This document shows positions 33,516 through 41,890 of a stretch of 64,000 nucleotides of DNA, piece after piece; the stretch's first letter is position 1; every line of letters starts with the position of its first letter. Under the pieces are notes generated by a model. The model saw only the letters and a list, made by a program, of their open reading frames with translations. It did not search any database and had not been told where the DNA came from. The DNA lies in assembly GCA_963841455.1 (NCBI GenBank), contig CAWJCU010000002.1:62001-126000 (forward strand). The letters run 5' to 3'. Position numbers and translations under genes: made by a program. This DNA is from JAWVFM01 sp963841455 (lineage in GTDB: Bacteria > Actinomycetota > Thermoleophilia > Solirubrobacterales > 70-9).

Positions 33516-33890
33516 CTAGTCGACGACGACGATCCTGGACTTCGTCGCCCGGCACGTGATGCCGAGCGCGGCGCTGCCGCCCGTCTTGGCCTTCGCGTAG
33601 TACTCGCCCGACGGGAAGTTTGGATGGTCGACGAACCACCTGCCGTGACGGCTCGTGGTGCTTCCGAGGAGCCTGTCCCTCCCCGGCCGCACCCGAAACA
33701 TCTTGATGGTGCGGTGGTTCTTGCAGAGGGCCCCGCCCGGCGAGAAGACCTTGCCGTGGAACGCCGGCGCCCGCTGCGAGAGCGTCAGGTGCGTGGAGTA
33801 GGTCGCGCGGCCCGATGCGGGAGCCACGGCGACCGCCAGTACGACGAGAGCTGATGCCGCGGCTGCGAGAAGACGGGCGTTTCTGCTCAT
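33516..33890 (-). CDS. Small secreted protein of unknown function
   Basis: The 124-residue protein has a Sec signal peptide (residues about 1-28, ending APASGRA). The mature part is a small beta-rich domain of about 95 residues: LTLSQRAPAFHGKVFSPGGA, CKNHRTIKMFRVRPGRDRLL, and SRHGRWFVDHPNFPSGEYYA. Two cysteines (CKNH and ITCRATK) could form a disulfide. This GKV..C...R.V.V...G arrangement recalls the Ig-like secreted domains common in Thermoleophilia. The ATG at 33890 has GGGAG eight bases upstream. Family unassigned. Confidence 0.78.
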   Translation of the reverse strand: MSRNARLLAAAASALVVLAVAVAPASGRATYSTHLTLSQRAPAFHGKVFSPGGALCKNHRTIKMFRVRPGRDRLLGSTTSRHGRWFVDHPNFPSGEYYAKAKTGGSAALGITCRATKSRIVVVD

Positions 33891-33946
33891 GACGGACTCC
33901 CTTCCGGTTGGTGGATGCCTCATCGTAAGGGCTACCGTGTACCGGA

Positions 33947-34372
33947 GTGGACGAGCTTTACCGCGAGCAGATTCTCGAGCACTACAAGCGGCCGCACAAC
34001 TTCGGGCGGCCGGATCGCTACGACCTCGAATACGCCGACACGAACCCGTTCTGCGGCGACGAGCAGCACCTGTACCTGGTGCTTAACGACGATGGCCGGG
34101 TCGCCGAGGCCCGCTTCGAGGGGTCCGGCTGCGCGATCTCGACGGCCGCCACGTCGATGCTCACCGACGAGCTCGCCGGCAGGACCCGCGAGGAGGTCCT
34201 GCGGCTCCCGAAGGAGTTCGTGCTCGACCTGCTCGGCATCGACATCTCGGCGACGCGCATGAAGTGCGCGCTGCTCGGCCTCAAGGTCGCGAAGTCCGCG
34301 AGCCTGGGCTCGCCCGCAGACTGGGAGGACGAGGGCGAGCCCGGCGACCCGGCGGAGGCGGCAGTCCTCTAG
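33947..34372 (+). CDS. sufU: Fe-S cluster assembly scaffold/sulfur-transfer protein SufU
   Basis: The 141-residue IscU-like zinc protein accepts persulfide from SufS in Gram-positive SUF systems. Three conserved cysteines are visible: NPFCGDE, SGCAIS and RMKCAL, with the Asp of the CGD motif. LYREQILEHYKRPHNFG is the typical N terminus. It is separated from sufS by two minus-strand genes rather than following it, and from sufBD by about 5 kb. Start GTG at 33947 is chosen because the fold starts directly afterwards; no strong ribosome site is visible. Confidence 0.95.
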   Translation: MDELYREQILEHYKRPHNFGRPDRYDLEYADTNPFCGDEQHLYLVLNDDGRVAEARFEGSGCAISTAATSMLTDELAGRTREEVLRLPKEFVLDLLGIDISATRMKCALLGLKVAKSASLGSPADWEDEGEPGDPAEAAVL

Positions 34373-34375
34373 GCC

Positions 34376-35173
34376 TTAGCCGTCCTCACGCGGGTTCGGC
34401 TTCAGGATCGCGAACATCGCGCCGCCCTGGTCGTGCAGCACCGCGAAGCGCCCCACGTCGGGGATGTCCTCGGGCCCGAACGCCACGCCGCCTCCGAGCT
34501 CCTTCGCCTTGTCGGCCGTCGCGTCGGCGTCGTCGACGGCGAAGTACACGAGCCAATGCGCGGGGACCTCGTCGGGCACCCGGCCGCGCATGTCCATGAT
34601 GCCGCCGACGCCGCTCTCGTCGCCCCCGACGTGGACGGTCCAGTACGGGGGGCCGTCCGAGCTCGCGAACTCGCGCGCGTCCCACCCGAACACAGCGGCG
34701 TAGAACTCCTTCGCCCGGTCGGGATCACGGGTGTTGAGCTCGTTCCAGCCGATCGAACCGGCCTCGCCCTTCACCTGGGCGCCGATGAAGCTCTTGGCCT
34801 GCCAGACGCCGAAGAAGGCGCCGGTGGGATCGGTGAACACGGCCATCCTGCCGAGCTCCATCACGTCCATCGGCGGAGCGACGACGGTTCCGCCGGCGTC
34901 GGTGACCTTCTGCGCAGTCGCGTCGGCGTCCTCGACCGCGATGTAAGTGGACCACGCCGCCGGCTGACCCTCCTGCATCACGGGCATCATCCCCGCGACG
35001 GACCGCTCGCCCAGATGGGCGATGCGGTAGCCGCCCGTCTCTTCGGCGTTCTCGCCCATCTGCACGTCCCAGCCGAAGAGGGCGCTGTAGAAACTCACAC
35101 CCCCGTCAATGTCCGGGCACGCCACGTCGACCCACGACGGCGTCCCTTCGGCGTATTCGGTGATCTCCGGCAT
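34376..35173 (-). CDS. Double VOC (glyoxalase/bleomycin-resistance fold) protein
   Basis: The 265-residue protein is two tandem VOC modules. Module 1 (residues about 8-125) has WVDVACPDIDGGVSFYSALF and ADATAQKVTDAGGTVVAPPM; module 2 (residues about 135-260) has IGWNELNTRDPDRAKEFYA and the matching DADATADKAKELGGGVAFGP. This is the common actinobacterial 'VOC family protein' type. Metal ligands of glyoxalase I are not clearly present, so the catalytic role is open. It is convergent with sufU with three bases between. Confidence 0.92.
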   Translation of the reverse strand: MPEITEYAEGTPSWVDVACPDIDGGVSFYSALFGWDVQMGENAEETGGYRIAHLGERSVAGMMPVMQEGQPAAWSTYIAVEDADATAQKVTDAGGTVVAPPMDVMELGRMAVFTDPTGAFFGVWQAKSFIGAQVKGEAGSIGWNELNTRDPDRAKEFYAAVFGWDAREFASSDGPPYWTVHVGGDESGVGGIMDMRGRVPDEVPAHWLVYFAVDDADATADKAKELGGGVAFGPEDIPDVGRFAVLHDQGGAMFAILKPNPREDG

Positions 35174-35247
35174 CCGCTCCTCCTTCTTCGCTGACCCTCC
35201 GCAACTCTAATTGCCCTAATGTGTTTTCAGGAAACAGAGGTGTGAAC

Positions 35248-35287
35248 GGCCCCAGCTGTCGGGGCCCAGGCGGCGTTGGCCGCCTTT
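35248..35287 (+). promoter_or_regulatory. Two adjacent hairpins in the leader of the beta-helix gene
   Basis: Stem 1: GGCCCC (35248-35253) with GGGGCC (35261-35266), seven-base loop. Stem 2: GGCGGC (35269-35274) with GCCGCC (35279-35284), four-base loop, followed by TTT. They end 20 bases before the ATG, just upstream of the AGAAGGAG ribosome site, and could act as an attenuator or mRNA-stabilising leader. Confidence 0.4.
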
Positions 35288-35306
35288 CGATGTGAGAAGG
35301 AGACTC

Positions 35307-36671
35307 ATGAAGCTCAGGTTCGGATTCTTGGTCGGCGCGATCGGGTGTGCCATGGCGATCTCGGCTGTGCCAGCCAGCGCCAAGACGCTCGTGGTCTGCA
35401 AACACGGCTGCCAGTACCGAACCATCCAGAGCGCCGTCAACGACGTCTCCAAGGGCAAGGGCACGACGATCAAGGTCCAGCCCGGCACCTACAAGGAGGG
35501 CGTGCGCGTCGTCGGCCACAAGTACGACGATCTCAAGTTCGTCGGCAACCCGAGGAAGCCCCAGAAGGTCGTCCTGAACGGGAAGAACGCGAAGGTCGTC
35601 GTTCCCGGGCAGGGCCGTCAGCTCGCCCAGAACGCGATCGAGGGCCTGAACGTCGACGGCCTCAAGATCGTCGGCCTCACGGGCAAGAACTACGCTGCCA
35701 ACGGCTTCTTCATTCACGCCGACCCGGGGCCGCACCCGGCCGAAAACCACTGCAACGGCTTCCTGATGAAGAACGACATCGCGGCGTTCAACCGCGCCTA
35801 CGGCCTCTTCGCCAAGCACTGCACCGGCGGACGGATAACGAAGTCGGCCGGCTACGGCCACGGCGACTCGGCGATCTACATCGGCGAGACCCCGGTGCAG
35901 AAGAAGCCGGACTGGACGTCGATCGACCACAACGAGATGTACCTGAACGTCCTCGGCTACTCAGGGACCAACTCCAAGTACGTCGACATCCACGACAACG
36001 ACATCTACAACAACGGTGCGGGGGTGGTGCCGAACACGCTCGACTCGGAGCTGTTCCAGCCCACCGCGACCGGGAAGATCCGCAAGAACAACATCTTCTG
36101 GAACAACTTCAACTATTACCTCCCGAAGTCGCCTGTGAAGACCGTCTCGAACGGGCTCGGGAGCATCGGGACGCTGACGATCCAGTACCCGACCGGCGTG
36201 GGCGTGGCCCTTTTCGGCGCCACAGGCTGGACGGTCTCGGACAACGACATCTTCGGCAACTTCAGGTGGGGAGCAGCCGCCTTCTCGGACCCGTTCAACG
36301 ACCAGGCCACGAGCAACGACAACCATTTCGTCGACAACCGGATGGGCCGCACGGGCACCGATACGAATCGGAAGGACTTCTTCAACGACGGCTCCGGTAA
36401 GGGGAACTGCTTCTCCGGCAATCAGAGCTCGACGTTCGATTCCGCGCAGGCCACCATGCCCGAGGCGCTGCTCTACCCGACCTGCCCGGCCGGGCCGATC
36501 CCCGGAACGGGGTCGAACCAAGGCGACGGCGGCCAGGTGTTCAACAACCTCGCAATCTACGTGACGAGCGACCCGCCCTGCTCGCAGCAGAACGGGTGGG
36601 CGAGGCACAAGCACCCGCCATTCAAGGGCTTCAAGCCGATCGACACGAAGAACCTCGGGAAGTGCGGCTAG
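35307..36671 (+). CDS. Secreted parallel beta-helix protein (pectate-lyase-like fold)
   Basis: The 454-residue secreted protein has a signal peptide (ending PASAKT). It then folds as a right-handed beta-helix, seen from repeated units with asparagine ladders: CQYRTIQSAVNDVSKGKG, LDIHDNDIYNNGAG-type coils (VDIHDNDIYNNGAGVV), KIRKNNIFWNNFNYYL and WTVSDNDIFGNFRWG. The N-terminal IQSAV...GTTIKVQPGTYKEGV is the usual capping region. The motif NVLGYSGTNS also occurs in the second beta-helix protein at 59.8-61.4 kb. The ATG at 35307 has AGAAGGAG five bases before it. Substrate unknown; no lyase catalytic residues identified. Confidence 0.9.
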   Translation: MKLRFGFLVGAIGCAMAISAVPASAKTLVVCKHGCQYRTIQSAVNDVSKGKGTTIKVQPGTYKEGVRVVGHKYDDLKFVGNPRKPQKVVLNGKNAKVVVPGQGRQLAQNAIEGLNVDGLKIVGLTGKNYAANGFFIHADPGPHPAENHCNGFLMKNDIAAFNRAYGLFAKHCTGGRITKSAGYGHGDSAIYIGETPVQKKPDWTSIDHNEMYLNVLGYSGTNSKYVDIHDNDIYNNGAGVVPNTLDSELFQPTATGKIRKNNIFWNNFNYYLPKSPVKTVSNGLGSIGTLTIQYPTGVGVALFGATGWTVSDNDIFGNFRWGAAAFSDPFNDQATSNDNHFVDNRMGRTGTDTNRKDFFNDGSGKGNCFSGNQSSTFDSAQATMPEALLYPTCPAGPIPGTGSNQGDGGQVFNNLAIYVTSDPPCSQQNGWARHKHPPFKGFKPIDTKNLGKCG

Positions 36672-37051
36672 TGAGGCGCCTGGCCGCCCAGGGCGTCGGA
36701 CTCCTCGCGCTTGGGGCACTCGTCTTGGTGCCCGTGACCGGGGCAGGAGGCGCAACGGCTCACAGGGTGAAGCCGAAGGTGGTCAACGTCCGCGACGACT
36801 ACTACAGCCCGACGAAGGTCATCGCCAAGCGGGGCAAGACCGTGAAGTGGAAGTGGGGCTTTTCCAACACCGACTCCCACGACGTCACCCTGAAGAAGGG
36901 GCCGAAGGGCGTGAAGAAGAGCAACTTCCGCTCCATCGCGGGCGCAATCGGCATCACGTTCCAGCCCACCTTCAAGAAGACCGGGATCTACAACTTCTAC
37001 TGCACGATCCATCCGGACATCATGCAGATGAAGGTCGTCATCAAGAGGTGA
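36671..37051 (+). CDS. Secreted cupredoxin (plastocyanin/amicyanin-like)
   Basis: The 126-residue exported blue-copper-type protein has a signal peptide of about 30 residues. Type 1 copper ligands are visible: the first His in TDSHDVTLKKG and the C-terminal loop FYCTIHPDIMQMKV supplying Cys, His and Met. The Tyr/Phe-rich fold and length match small electron-transfer cupredoxins. GTG start overlaps the stop of the beta-helix gene by one base, and the multicopper oxidase gene follows 34 bp later. It may shuttle electrons to or from that oxidase. Confidence 0.9.
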   Translation: MRRLAAQGVGLLALGALVLVPVTGAGGATAHRVKPKVVNVRDDYYSPTKVIAKRGKTVKWKWGFSNTDSHDVTLKKGPKGVKKSNFRSIAGAIGITFQPTFKKTGIYNFYCTIHPDIMQMKVVIKR

Positions 37052-37085
37052 CGGCCGCGGCGCTCATCTCCTAGGGGGGGAGCCG

Positions 37086-38120
37086 ATGGGACCGGGCGAG
37101 CTGGACCGCCGTCATTTTCTGGCCGGCGCGGGCGGGGTGTTCTTCTGCACCCTCGCGGGCCATCGGCTCGTCCTCGACCAGCCCGCCAACCTGCCGAAGC
37201 TGGCGAGCGGCGTCGCGGTGCCGCCGAAGGTGGCCGCCGCCGGCACGGGCGCCGCCCCGCTCGGCGCGGGCGCCGCCACCGGGGCCGACGTCGAGTACTG
37301 GATCCGCGCCGAGGAGGTGAGCTGGGACATCGTCCCAACCGGGCGCGACGAGATGATGAACGAGCCGGTCAAGGGGAAGACCAAGTTCAAGGCATACGCC
37401 TACCGCGCGTACGAGCCCAACTTCGCGAAGCCGGCGGGCAGGCCCAGGATCCCCGGCCCGGTCATCCAGGCGACCGAGGGCCAGACCGTCGCCGTCCACT
37501 TCCAGAACAAGGTCAACGTCCCGGTGACGATCCACCCGCACGGGATCTTCTACTCCGGCGAGATGGACGGCGCCTACAAGGGCAAATTCACCGACCCCGG
37601 CGGGTTCGTCCAGACGGGGCAGACGTTCACCTACATCTGGGACGCGAAGCCCGGGACCGCCGGTACGTGGATCTATCACGACCACGGGCCGATGGACCCG
37701 GTCCCCGTGTACAAGGGCCTCTTCGGGCCGCTCCTCATCCACGCCCCCGACGATCCGCCCGTCGACAAGACATTCTGCGTCGCGTTCCACACGTTCCCGC
37801 CGGTGGCGACGCACCTCAACACCCAGTTCTCGTGCATCAACGGGCGGGCATACGCAGGCAACACGCCCACCCTCGAGGCGTCGGTCGGCGACCGCGTCCG
37901 CTGGAACGTCTACGCCCTCGACGACTTCTTCCACACGTTCCACATCCACGGGCACCGCTGGACGGACAGCGACGGCACCGTGATCGACACGAAGACGCTG
38001 GGCCCAGGCGACTCGTTCAGCTTCGACATCGTCGAGGACAACCCGGGGCGGTGGTTCTACCACTGCCACGTGTTCAGCCACCTGCACATGGGGATGAACG
38101 GGTGGTACATCGTCGACTGA
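37086..38120 (+). CDS. Two-domain multicopper oxidase
   Basis: The 344-residue enzyme is short for a laccase (three-domain forms are about 500), so it is the two-domain type that trimerises. An RR-containing N terminus (LDRRHFLAGAGG) looks like a Tat signal. Copper sites: TIHPHGIFY and WIYHDHGPM in domain 1, FHTFHIHGHRW and WFYHCHVFSHLHMGM in domain 2, giving the type 1, 2 and 3 ligands including the Met axial ligand. Substrate could be Cu(I), a phenol or another metal; not decidable. The gene overlaps the start of the next cupredoxin gene by 19 bp. Confidence 0.92.
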   Translation: MGPGELDRRHFLAGAGGVFFCTLAGHRLVLDQPANLPKLASGVAVPPKVAAAGTGAAPLGAGAATGADVEYWIRAEEVSWDIVPTGRDEMMNEPVKGKTKFKAYAYRAYEPNFAKPAGRPRIPGPVIQATEGQTVAVHFQNKVNVPVTIHPHGIFYSGEMDGAYKGKFTDPGGFVQTGQTFTYIWDAKPGTAGTWIYHDHGPMDPVPVYKGLFGPLLIHAPDDPPVDKTFCVAFHTFPPVATHLNTQFSCINGRAYAGNTPTLEASVGDRVRWNVYALDDFFHTFHIHGHRWTDSDGTVIDTKTLGPGDSFSFDIVEDNPGRWFYHCHVFSHLHMGMNGWYIVD

Positions 38121-38830
38121 CGCTCGTCGCTGCCCTGACCTTGGCGGCGGCTCTGGCGCTGGCGGCCCCCGCCCTCGGCGCGAACCGGCGGATCGCCATC
38201 GGCCACTACGAGTGGTCGGACCCCGAGATCCACCTCGACCTCGGCGAGCACGTGACCTGGTACTGGGTCGGGCCCGACACGATGCACTCGGTCACCGGCA
38301 CCTCGCCGAACGACCTGGGCCTCGACTCCGACCCGGGCAACGACCAGCCCCGGCACAACGTCGGCTCGAGCTTCCAGCTCTCGTTCAACACGCCCGGCAC
38401 CTACACGTTCCAGTGCAAGCTCCACTCGGTCGTGCACGGCGACGTGGTCGTCTCCTCCACCCCGGGCGACCCGAATGACGAACCCGACCCGGTGCCGCCC
38501 AACAACGTCGACCTCAGCCCGCCCCACCTCTCGGACGTGAGGCTCGACTCGACCGCGGTGAGCGCGAGCAAGGGCACGCGCCTGCTCATGGGCCTCAACG
38601 AGCGCGGGACGGCTGATGCCGACATCTACCGGATCACCGGCCGCAAGCACCACAAGGACTTCGCCGGCTGGCAGAGCTGGGAGACGTACGTCGGCTTCAA
38701 CCACGTCCCGTTCGCCAAGCGCTCGAAGCACTTCAAGCCGAAGCCCGGCAGCTACGTCGCGAAGCTCCGCGCCACGGACGAGTCGAACAACACGACGAAG
38801 CCGCAGACGATTCACTTCTCGATCCGCTAG
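38102..38830 (+). CDS. Secreted cupredoxin with C-terminal Ig-like domain
   Basis: The 242-residue protein has a signal peptide (LTLAAALALAAPALGA). A cupredoxin domain follows (residues about 30-125): GEHVTWYWVGPDTMHSVTG and TYTFQCKLHSVVHGDVVV. His, Cys and His ligands are present, but the axial Met position is a His or Val. After a PNDEPDPVPP linker, residues about 150-240 form an Ig-like beta-sandwich ending in TTKPQTIHFSIR. GTG at 38102 sits inside the oxidase reading frame, so it is probably translationally coupled. It is likely to be an electron-transfer or copper-binding partner. Confidence 0.85.
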   Translation: MVHRRLTLVAALTLAAALALAAPALGANRRIAIGHYEWSDPEIHLDLGEHVTWYWVGPDTMHSVTGTSPNDLGLDSDPGNDQPRHNVGSSFQLSFNTPGTYTFQCKLHSVVHGDVVVSSTPGDPNDEPDPVPPNNVDLSPPHLSDVRLDSTAVSASKGTRLLMGLNERGTADADIYRITGRKHHKDFAGWQSWETYVGFNHVPFAKRSKHFKPKPGSYVAKLRATDESNNTTKPQTIHFSIR

Positions 38831-38855
38831 GCCCGGCTTCCGCGTCGGCGCCCGG

Positions 38856-38861
38856 TAAAAT
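38856..38861 (+). promoter_or_regulatory. Putative -10 box (TAAAAT) for the Rieske-sufB-sufD operon
   Basis: TAAAAT stands out in GC-rich sequence 23 bases before the GTG of the Rieske gene, with AGGA as ribosome site between. No clear -35 is visible. It implies that the second suf cluster has its own promoter and is not read through from the copper genes. Confidence 0.4.
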
Positions 38862-38884
38862 CCGAGCGCGGAAGTAGGAATAAC

Positions 38885-39214
38885 GTGACTCAGGGCACTA
38901 GCGACAAGATCGACGTCTGCCCCGCCGACGAGCTCGGCGAGGGCCAGACGCGGCTGGTCGAGGCCGACGGAATGAAGATCGGCGTCTTCAACTGCGGGGG
39001 AGAGCTGTTCGCGATCGAGGACCGCTGCTCACACGACGACGGCCCGCTCGCCGAGGGGGAGTTCGATGCCTCCGCCTGTACAGTGGAATGTCCCCGCCAC
39101 GGATCGCTCTTCGACCTGCGATCCGGACGCCCGAAGACGCTCCCGGCCTACCAGCCGGTACAGACCTTCGACGTGAGCGTCGAGGACGGGGTAATCAAGC
39201 TCGAGATCGACTGA
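38885..39214 (+). CDS. Rieske [2Fe-2S] ferredoxin-like protein
   Basis: The 109-residue soluble protein has the two Rieske cluster motifs EDRCSHDDGPL and CPRHGSLFDLRSG, giving two Cys and two His ligands. This single-domain type resembles NirD or biphenyl-dioxygenase ferredoxins. Located directly in front of sufB with six bases between, it is a frequent partner of actinobacterial SUF operons and may supply electrons during cluster assembly. GTG start with AGGA eight bases upstream. The N-terminal 20 residues are variable. Confidence 0.92.
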   Translation: MTQGTSDKIDVCPADELGEGQTRLVEADGMKIGVFNCGGELFAIEDRCSHDDGPLAEGEFDASACTVECPRHGSLFDLRSGRPKTLPAYQPVQTFDVSVEDGVIKLEID

Positions 39215-39220
39215 GGCGAT

Positions 39221-40681
39221 ATGGCCACAACAGACACGACCAGAGGTCCTTCTGGCAAGCAGCTCACCGACGAGGAGAGCGCCCTCAAGGGGATCAACGC
39301 CGACTACAAGGAGAAGTTCGGCTTCCACGATCCCGAGACGGGCTACGCCTACAAGGCGCCGAAGGGCCTCTCCCGCGAGCTTGTGGCCTCGATCTCGGAG
39401 TACAAGCACGAGCCCACGTGGATGCGCGACTTCCGCCTCAAGGCATACGAGCACTACGAGCAGCGTCCGACGCCGACCTGGGGCGCCAACCTGGCCCAGA
39501 TCGACTTCGAGGACATCCACTACTTCGTTCGCGCCTCCGAGCGGTCCGAGCGCTCCTGGGACGACGTGCCCGAGGACATCAAGAACACGTTCGACCGGCT
39601 GGGCATCCCGGAGGCCGAGCGCAAGTTCCTCTCGGGCGTCGGCGCACAGTACGAGTCCGAGAGCATCTACCACCAGATCCGCGAGGACCTGGAGCAGCAG
39701 GGCGTGCACTTCATGGACATGGACACGGCGCTCCGCGAGCATGAGGACATCGTCCGCGAGTACTGGGCCACCGTCATCCCGCCCAACGACAACAAGCTCG
39801 CGGCACTCAACTCCGCCGTCTGGTCCGGCGGCTCGTTCGTCTACGTCCCGAAGGGCGTCAAGGTCGAGATGCCGCTGCAGGCCTACTTCCGCATCAATAC
39901 CGAGAACATGGGCCAGTTCGAGCGGACGCTGATCATCGCCGAGGAAGGCTCGGAGGTCCACTACATCGAGGGCTGCACGGCTCCCGTCTACTCCACGGAC
40001 TCCCTCCACTCCGCCGTTGTCGAGATCGTCTGCAAGCCGGACTCGAACGTCCGCTACACGACGGTCCAGAACTGGTCGACCAACGTCTACAACCTGGTCA
40101 CCAAGCGCGCCGTCGCATACGACAACGCGAAGATGAGCTGGGTCGACGCCAACCTCGGGTCGAAGATCACGATGAAGTTCCCGTCGATCTACCTTCTCGG
40201 CGAGGGCGCCCACGGCGAGATCCTCTCGATCGCGTTCGCCGGCAAGGGGCAGCACCAGGACGCCGGCGGCAAGATCATCCACGGGGCGCCGAAGACGACC
40301 TCGTCGGTGTTCTCGAAGTCGATCTCCAAGGACGGCGGGCGGGGCTCGTTCCGCGGCCTGCTGGAGGTCGGAAAGGGCGCGACGGAGGCGAGGTCGAAGG
40401 TCGTATGCGACGCGCTGCTGCTCGACGAGCATTCGCGCTCGGACACCTACCCGACGATCCGCATTGACGAGAGCGACGCCAACGTCGGCCACGAGGCATC
40501 GGTCTCGAAGGTCGGCGAGGAGCAGCTCTTCTACCTCCAGGCGCACGGCATCGACGAGGAGGAGGCCTCGAAGATGATCGTCAACGGCTTCATCGAGCCG
40601 ATCACGAAGGAGCTGCCGATGGAGTACGCGGTCGAGATGAACCGCCTTATCGAGCTGCAGATGGAAGGGTCGATTGGCTAG
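39221..40681 (+). CDS. sufB: Fe-S cluster assembly protein SufB
   Basis: The 486-residue scaffold core of the SufBC2D complex. Typical blocks are present: NPETGYAYKAPKGL-like start (DPETGYAYKAPKGLSREL), VPKGVKVEMPLQAYFRIN, the sulfur-accepting region around YIEGCTAPVYSTDSLHSAVV, and VGHEASVSKVGEEQLFYLQA. The Cys in EGCTAP and the conserved C-terminal VNGFIEPITKELPMEYA are intact. No frame breaks. It starts six bases after the Rieske gene stop and overlaps the TTG start of sufD by eight bases. Confidence 0.97.
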   Translation: MATTDTTRGPSGKQLTDEESALKGINADYKEKFGFHDPETGYAYKAPKGLSRELVASISEYKHEPTWMRDFRLKAYEHYEQRPTPTWGANLAQIDFEDIHYFVRASERSERSWDDVPEDIKNTFDRLGIPEAERKFLSGVGAQYESESIYHQIREDLEQQGVHFMDMDTALREHEDIVREYWATVIPPNDNKLAALNSAVWSGGSFVYVPKGVKVEMPLQAYFRINTENMGQFERTLIIAEEGSEVHYIEGCTAPVYSTDSLHSAVVEIVCKPDSNVRYTTVQNWSTNVYNLVTKRAVAYDNAKMSWVDANLGSKITMKFPSIYLLGEGAHGEILSIAFAGKGQHQDAGGKIIHGAPKTTSSVFSKSISKDGGRGSFRGLLEVGKGATEARSKVVCDALLLDEHSRSDTYPTIRIDESDANVGHEASVSKVGEEQLFYLQAHGIDEEEASKMIVNGFIEPITKELPMEYAVEMNRLIELQMEGSIG

Positions 40682-41834
40682 CTCCGCCGAACCCACCTGG
40701 CTCACGGAGAGGCGCCGCAAGGGCGCCTCTTTGGCGAGCGAGCTCCCGATGCCGACGCAGAAGGACAGGGGCTGGGAGTTCACTGACCTAATGGGCCTCG
40801 AGATCGACTCCTTCGAGCCGACGGCCGCGGAGGTCGGAGGGCTGAACGGCGACCGCGATCCTGGATTGCCGGTCGTGACCTCGCTCGCAGCCGCCGCGGG
40901 CCGGCTGGGCAACGTGATCGAGGAGAGCCTCGGGTCGGTCGTCTCCGCCGAGGACCCCTTCGTCGCGCGCAACGAGGCGGCGTGGAGCGACGGCTTGCTC
41001 GTCTACGTGCCGCGCGGGGGACGGCTTGCCGAGCCCGCGAAGATCGAGGTCGGGCACCCGGGAGGCGCGCTCGCGTGGCGGACCCTGATCGTGCTCGAGG
41101 AGGGCGCGGAGGCCGAGGTGTGGGAGCGCTACGCGGGCAACGGGGACGGCGGCCTCTTCAACGGCGTCGTCGAGATCGTCGTCGGCCCGGGCGCCTCGCT
41201 TCGCTACGTCTGCGAGCAGGAGCTCTCCGACCGGAGCTTGGTCTTCGCCAGCCAGCGCGCTGAGCTCGCCCGCGATGCCTCGCTCGAGTGGGTCGCGCTC
41301 GGGTTCGGATCGGCCCGCGGCAAGGTCCGCATGGAGACTAAGCTCGCCGGAGAGGGCTCCTCGGCGCGGGTGACGGGCGCGTACGCCGGCACCGGACGCC
41401 AGCACCTCGACTTCGACACGACCCAGGAACACGCCGGCGAGCACACCTTTTCCGACCTCGCCTTCCGCGGCGTGCTCGCCGGTCGCGCCACCTCGGTGTG
41501 GCGCGGGATGATCCGGGTCGACCCGGGCGCGCAGCACACCGACGCCTTCCAGGAGAACCGCAACCTCCTGCTGTCGGGCAAGGCGCACGCCGATGCGATC
41601 CCCGGCCTGGAGATCGAGGCCGACGACGTTCGCTGCACCCACGCCGCGGCGGTAGCGCAGATCGACCCCGAGCAGCTCCACTACCTGCGGGCGAGGGGAC
41701 TCGCCGAGGCCGACGCTAAGCACCTCATCATCGACGGCTTCCTCGGCGCGCTCGTGGAGCGCACGCCCGAGGGGCCGGGCCGCGACGCGCTGGCCGCCGC
41801 GATCGAGCGGCGCCTCGGCGAGATCCTCAGCTAG
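40674..41834 (+). CDS. sufD: Fe-S cluster assembly protein SufD
   Basis: The 386-residue SufB paralogue completes the scaffold. It shares the beta-helix core and C-terminal helical domain: VYVPRGGRLAEPAKIEV, HLDFDTTQEHAGEHTFSDL, RGMIRVDPGAQHTDAFQENR and DPEQLHYLRARGLAEADAKH. The start is TTG at 40674, overlapping the sufB stop by eight bases, with AAGGG just upstream. Family length is normal (about 380-420). The gene ends 56 bases before the convergent DsbA-like gene, with a hairpin between. Confidence 0.95.
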   Translation: MASSAEPTWLTERRRKGASLASELPMPTQKDRGWEFTDLMGLEIDSFEPTAAEVGGLNGDRDPGLPVVTSLAAAAGRLGNVIEESLGSVVSAEDPFVARNEAAWSDGLLVYVPRGGRLAEPAKIEVGHPGGALAWRTLIVLEEGAEAEVWERYAGNGDGGLFNGVVEIVVGPGASLRYVCEQELSDRSLVFASQRAELARDASLEWVALGFGSARGKVRMETKLAGEGSSARVTGAYAGTGRQHLDFDTTQEHAGEHTFSDLAFRGVLAGRATSVWRGMIRVDPGAQHTDAFQENRNLLLSGKAHADAIPGLEIEADDVRCTHAAAVAQIDPEQLHYLRARGLAEADAKHLIIDGFLGALVERTPEGPGRDALAAAIERRLGEILS

Positions 41835-41841
41835 ACACCGG

Positions 41842-41887
41842 CGAACGTCCCCCGACCCGGCCTATAGCCCCCAGCGAGGGACGTTCG
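41842..41887. terminator. Bidirectional terminator-like hairpin between sufD and the DsbA-like gene
   Basis: CGAACGTCCC (41842-41851) and GGGACGTTCG (41878-41887) form a perfect 10-bp stem with a 26-base loop. It sits in the 56-bp gap of two convergent genes, four bases from the DsbA-like stop. No T-run follows on either strand, so it may be a rho-independent-like element of the high-GC type or a transcript-end stabiliser. Confidence 0.5.
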
Positions 41888-41890
41888 ACG

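Noticed and set aside
30438..33854. Plus-strand frame of 1138 codons
   Set aside because: Apart from a short stretch of SufS (ATIDWVDVDDAGELD) it is low-complexity Arg/Asp/Gly sequence antisense to the membrane protein gene.
39029..40972. Minus-strand frame of 647 codons across sufB
   Set aside because: It is the antisense shadow of sufB, typical of high-GC third-codon bias, with no domain features.
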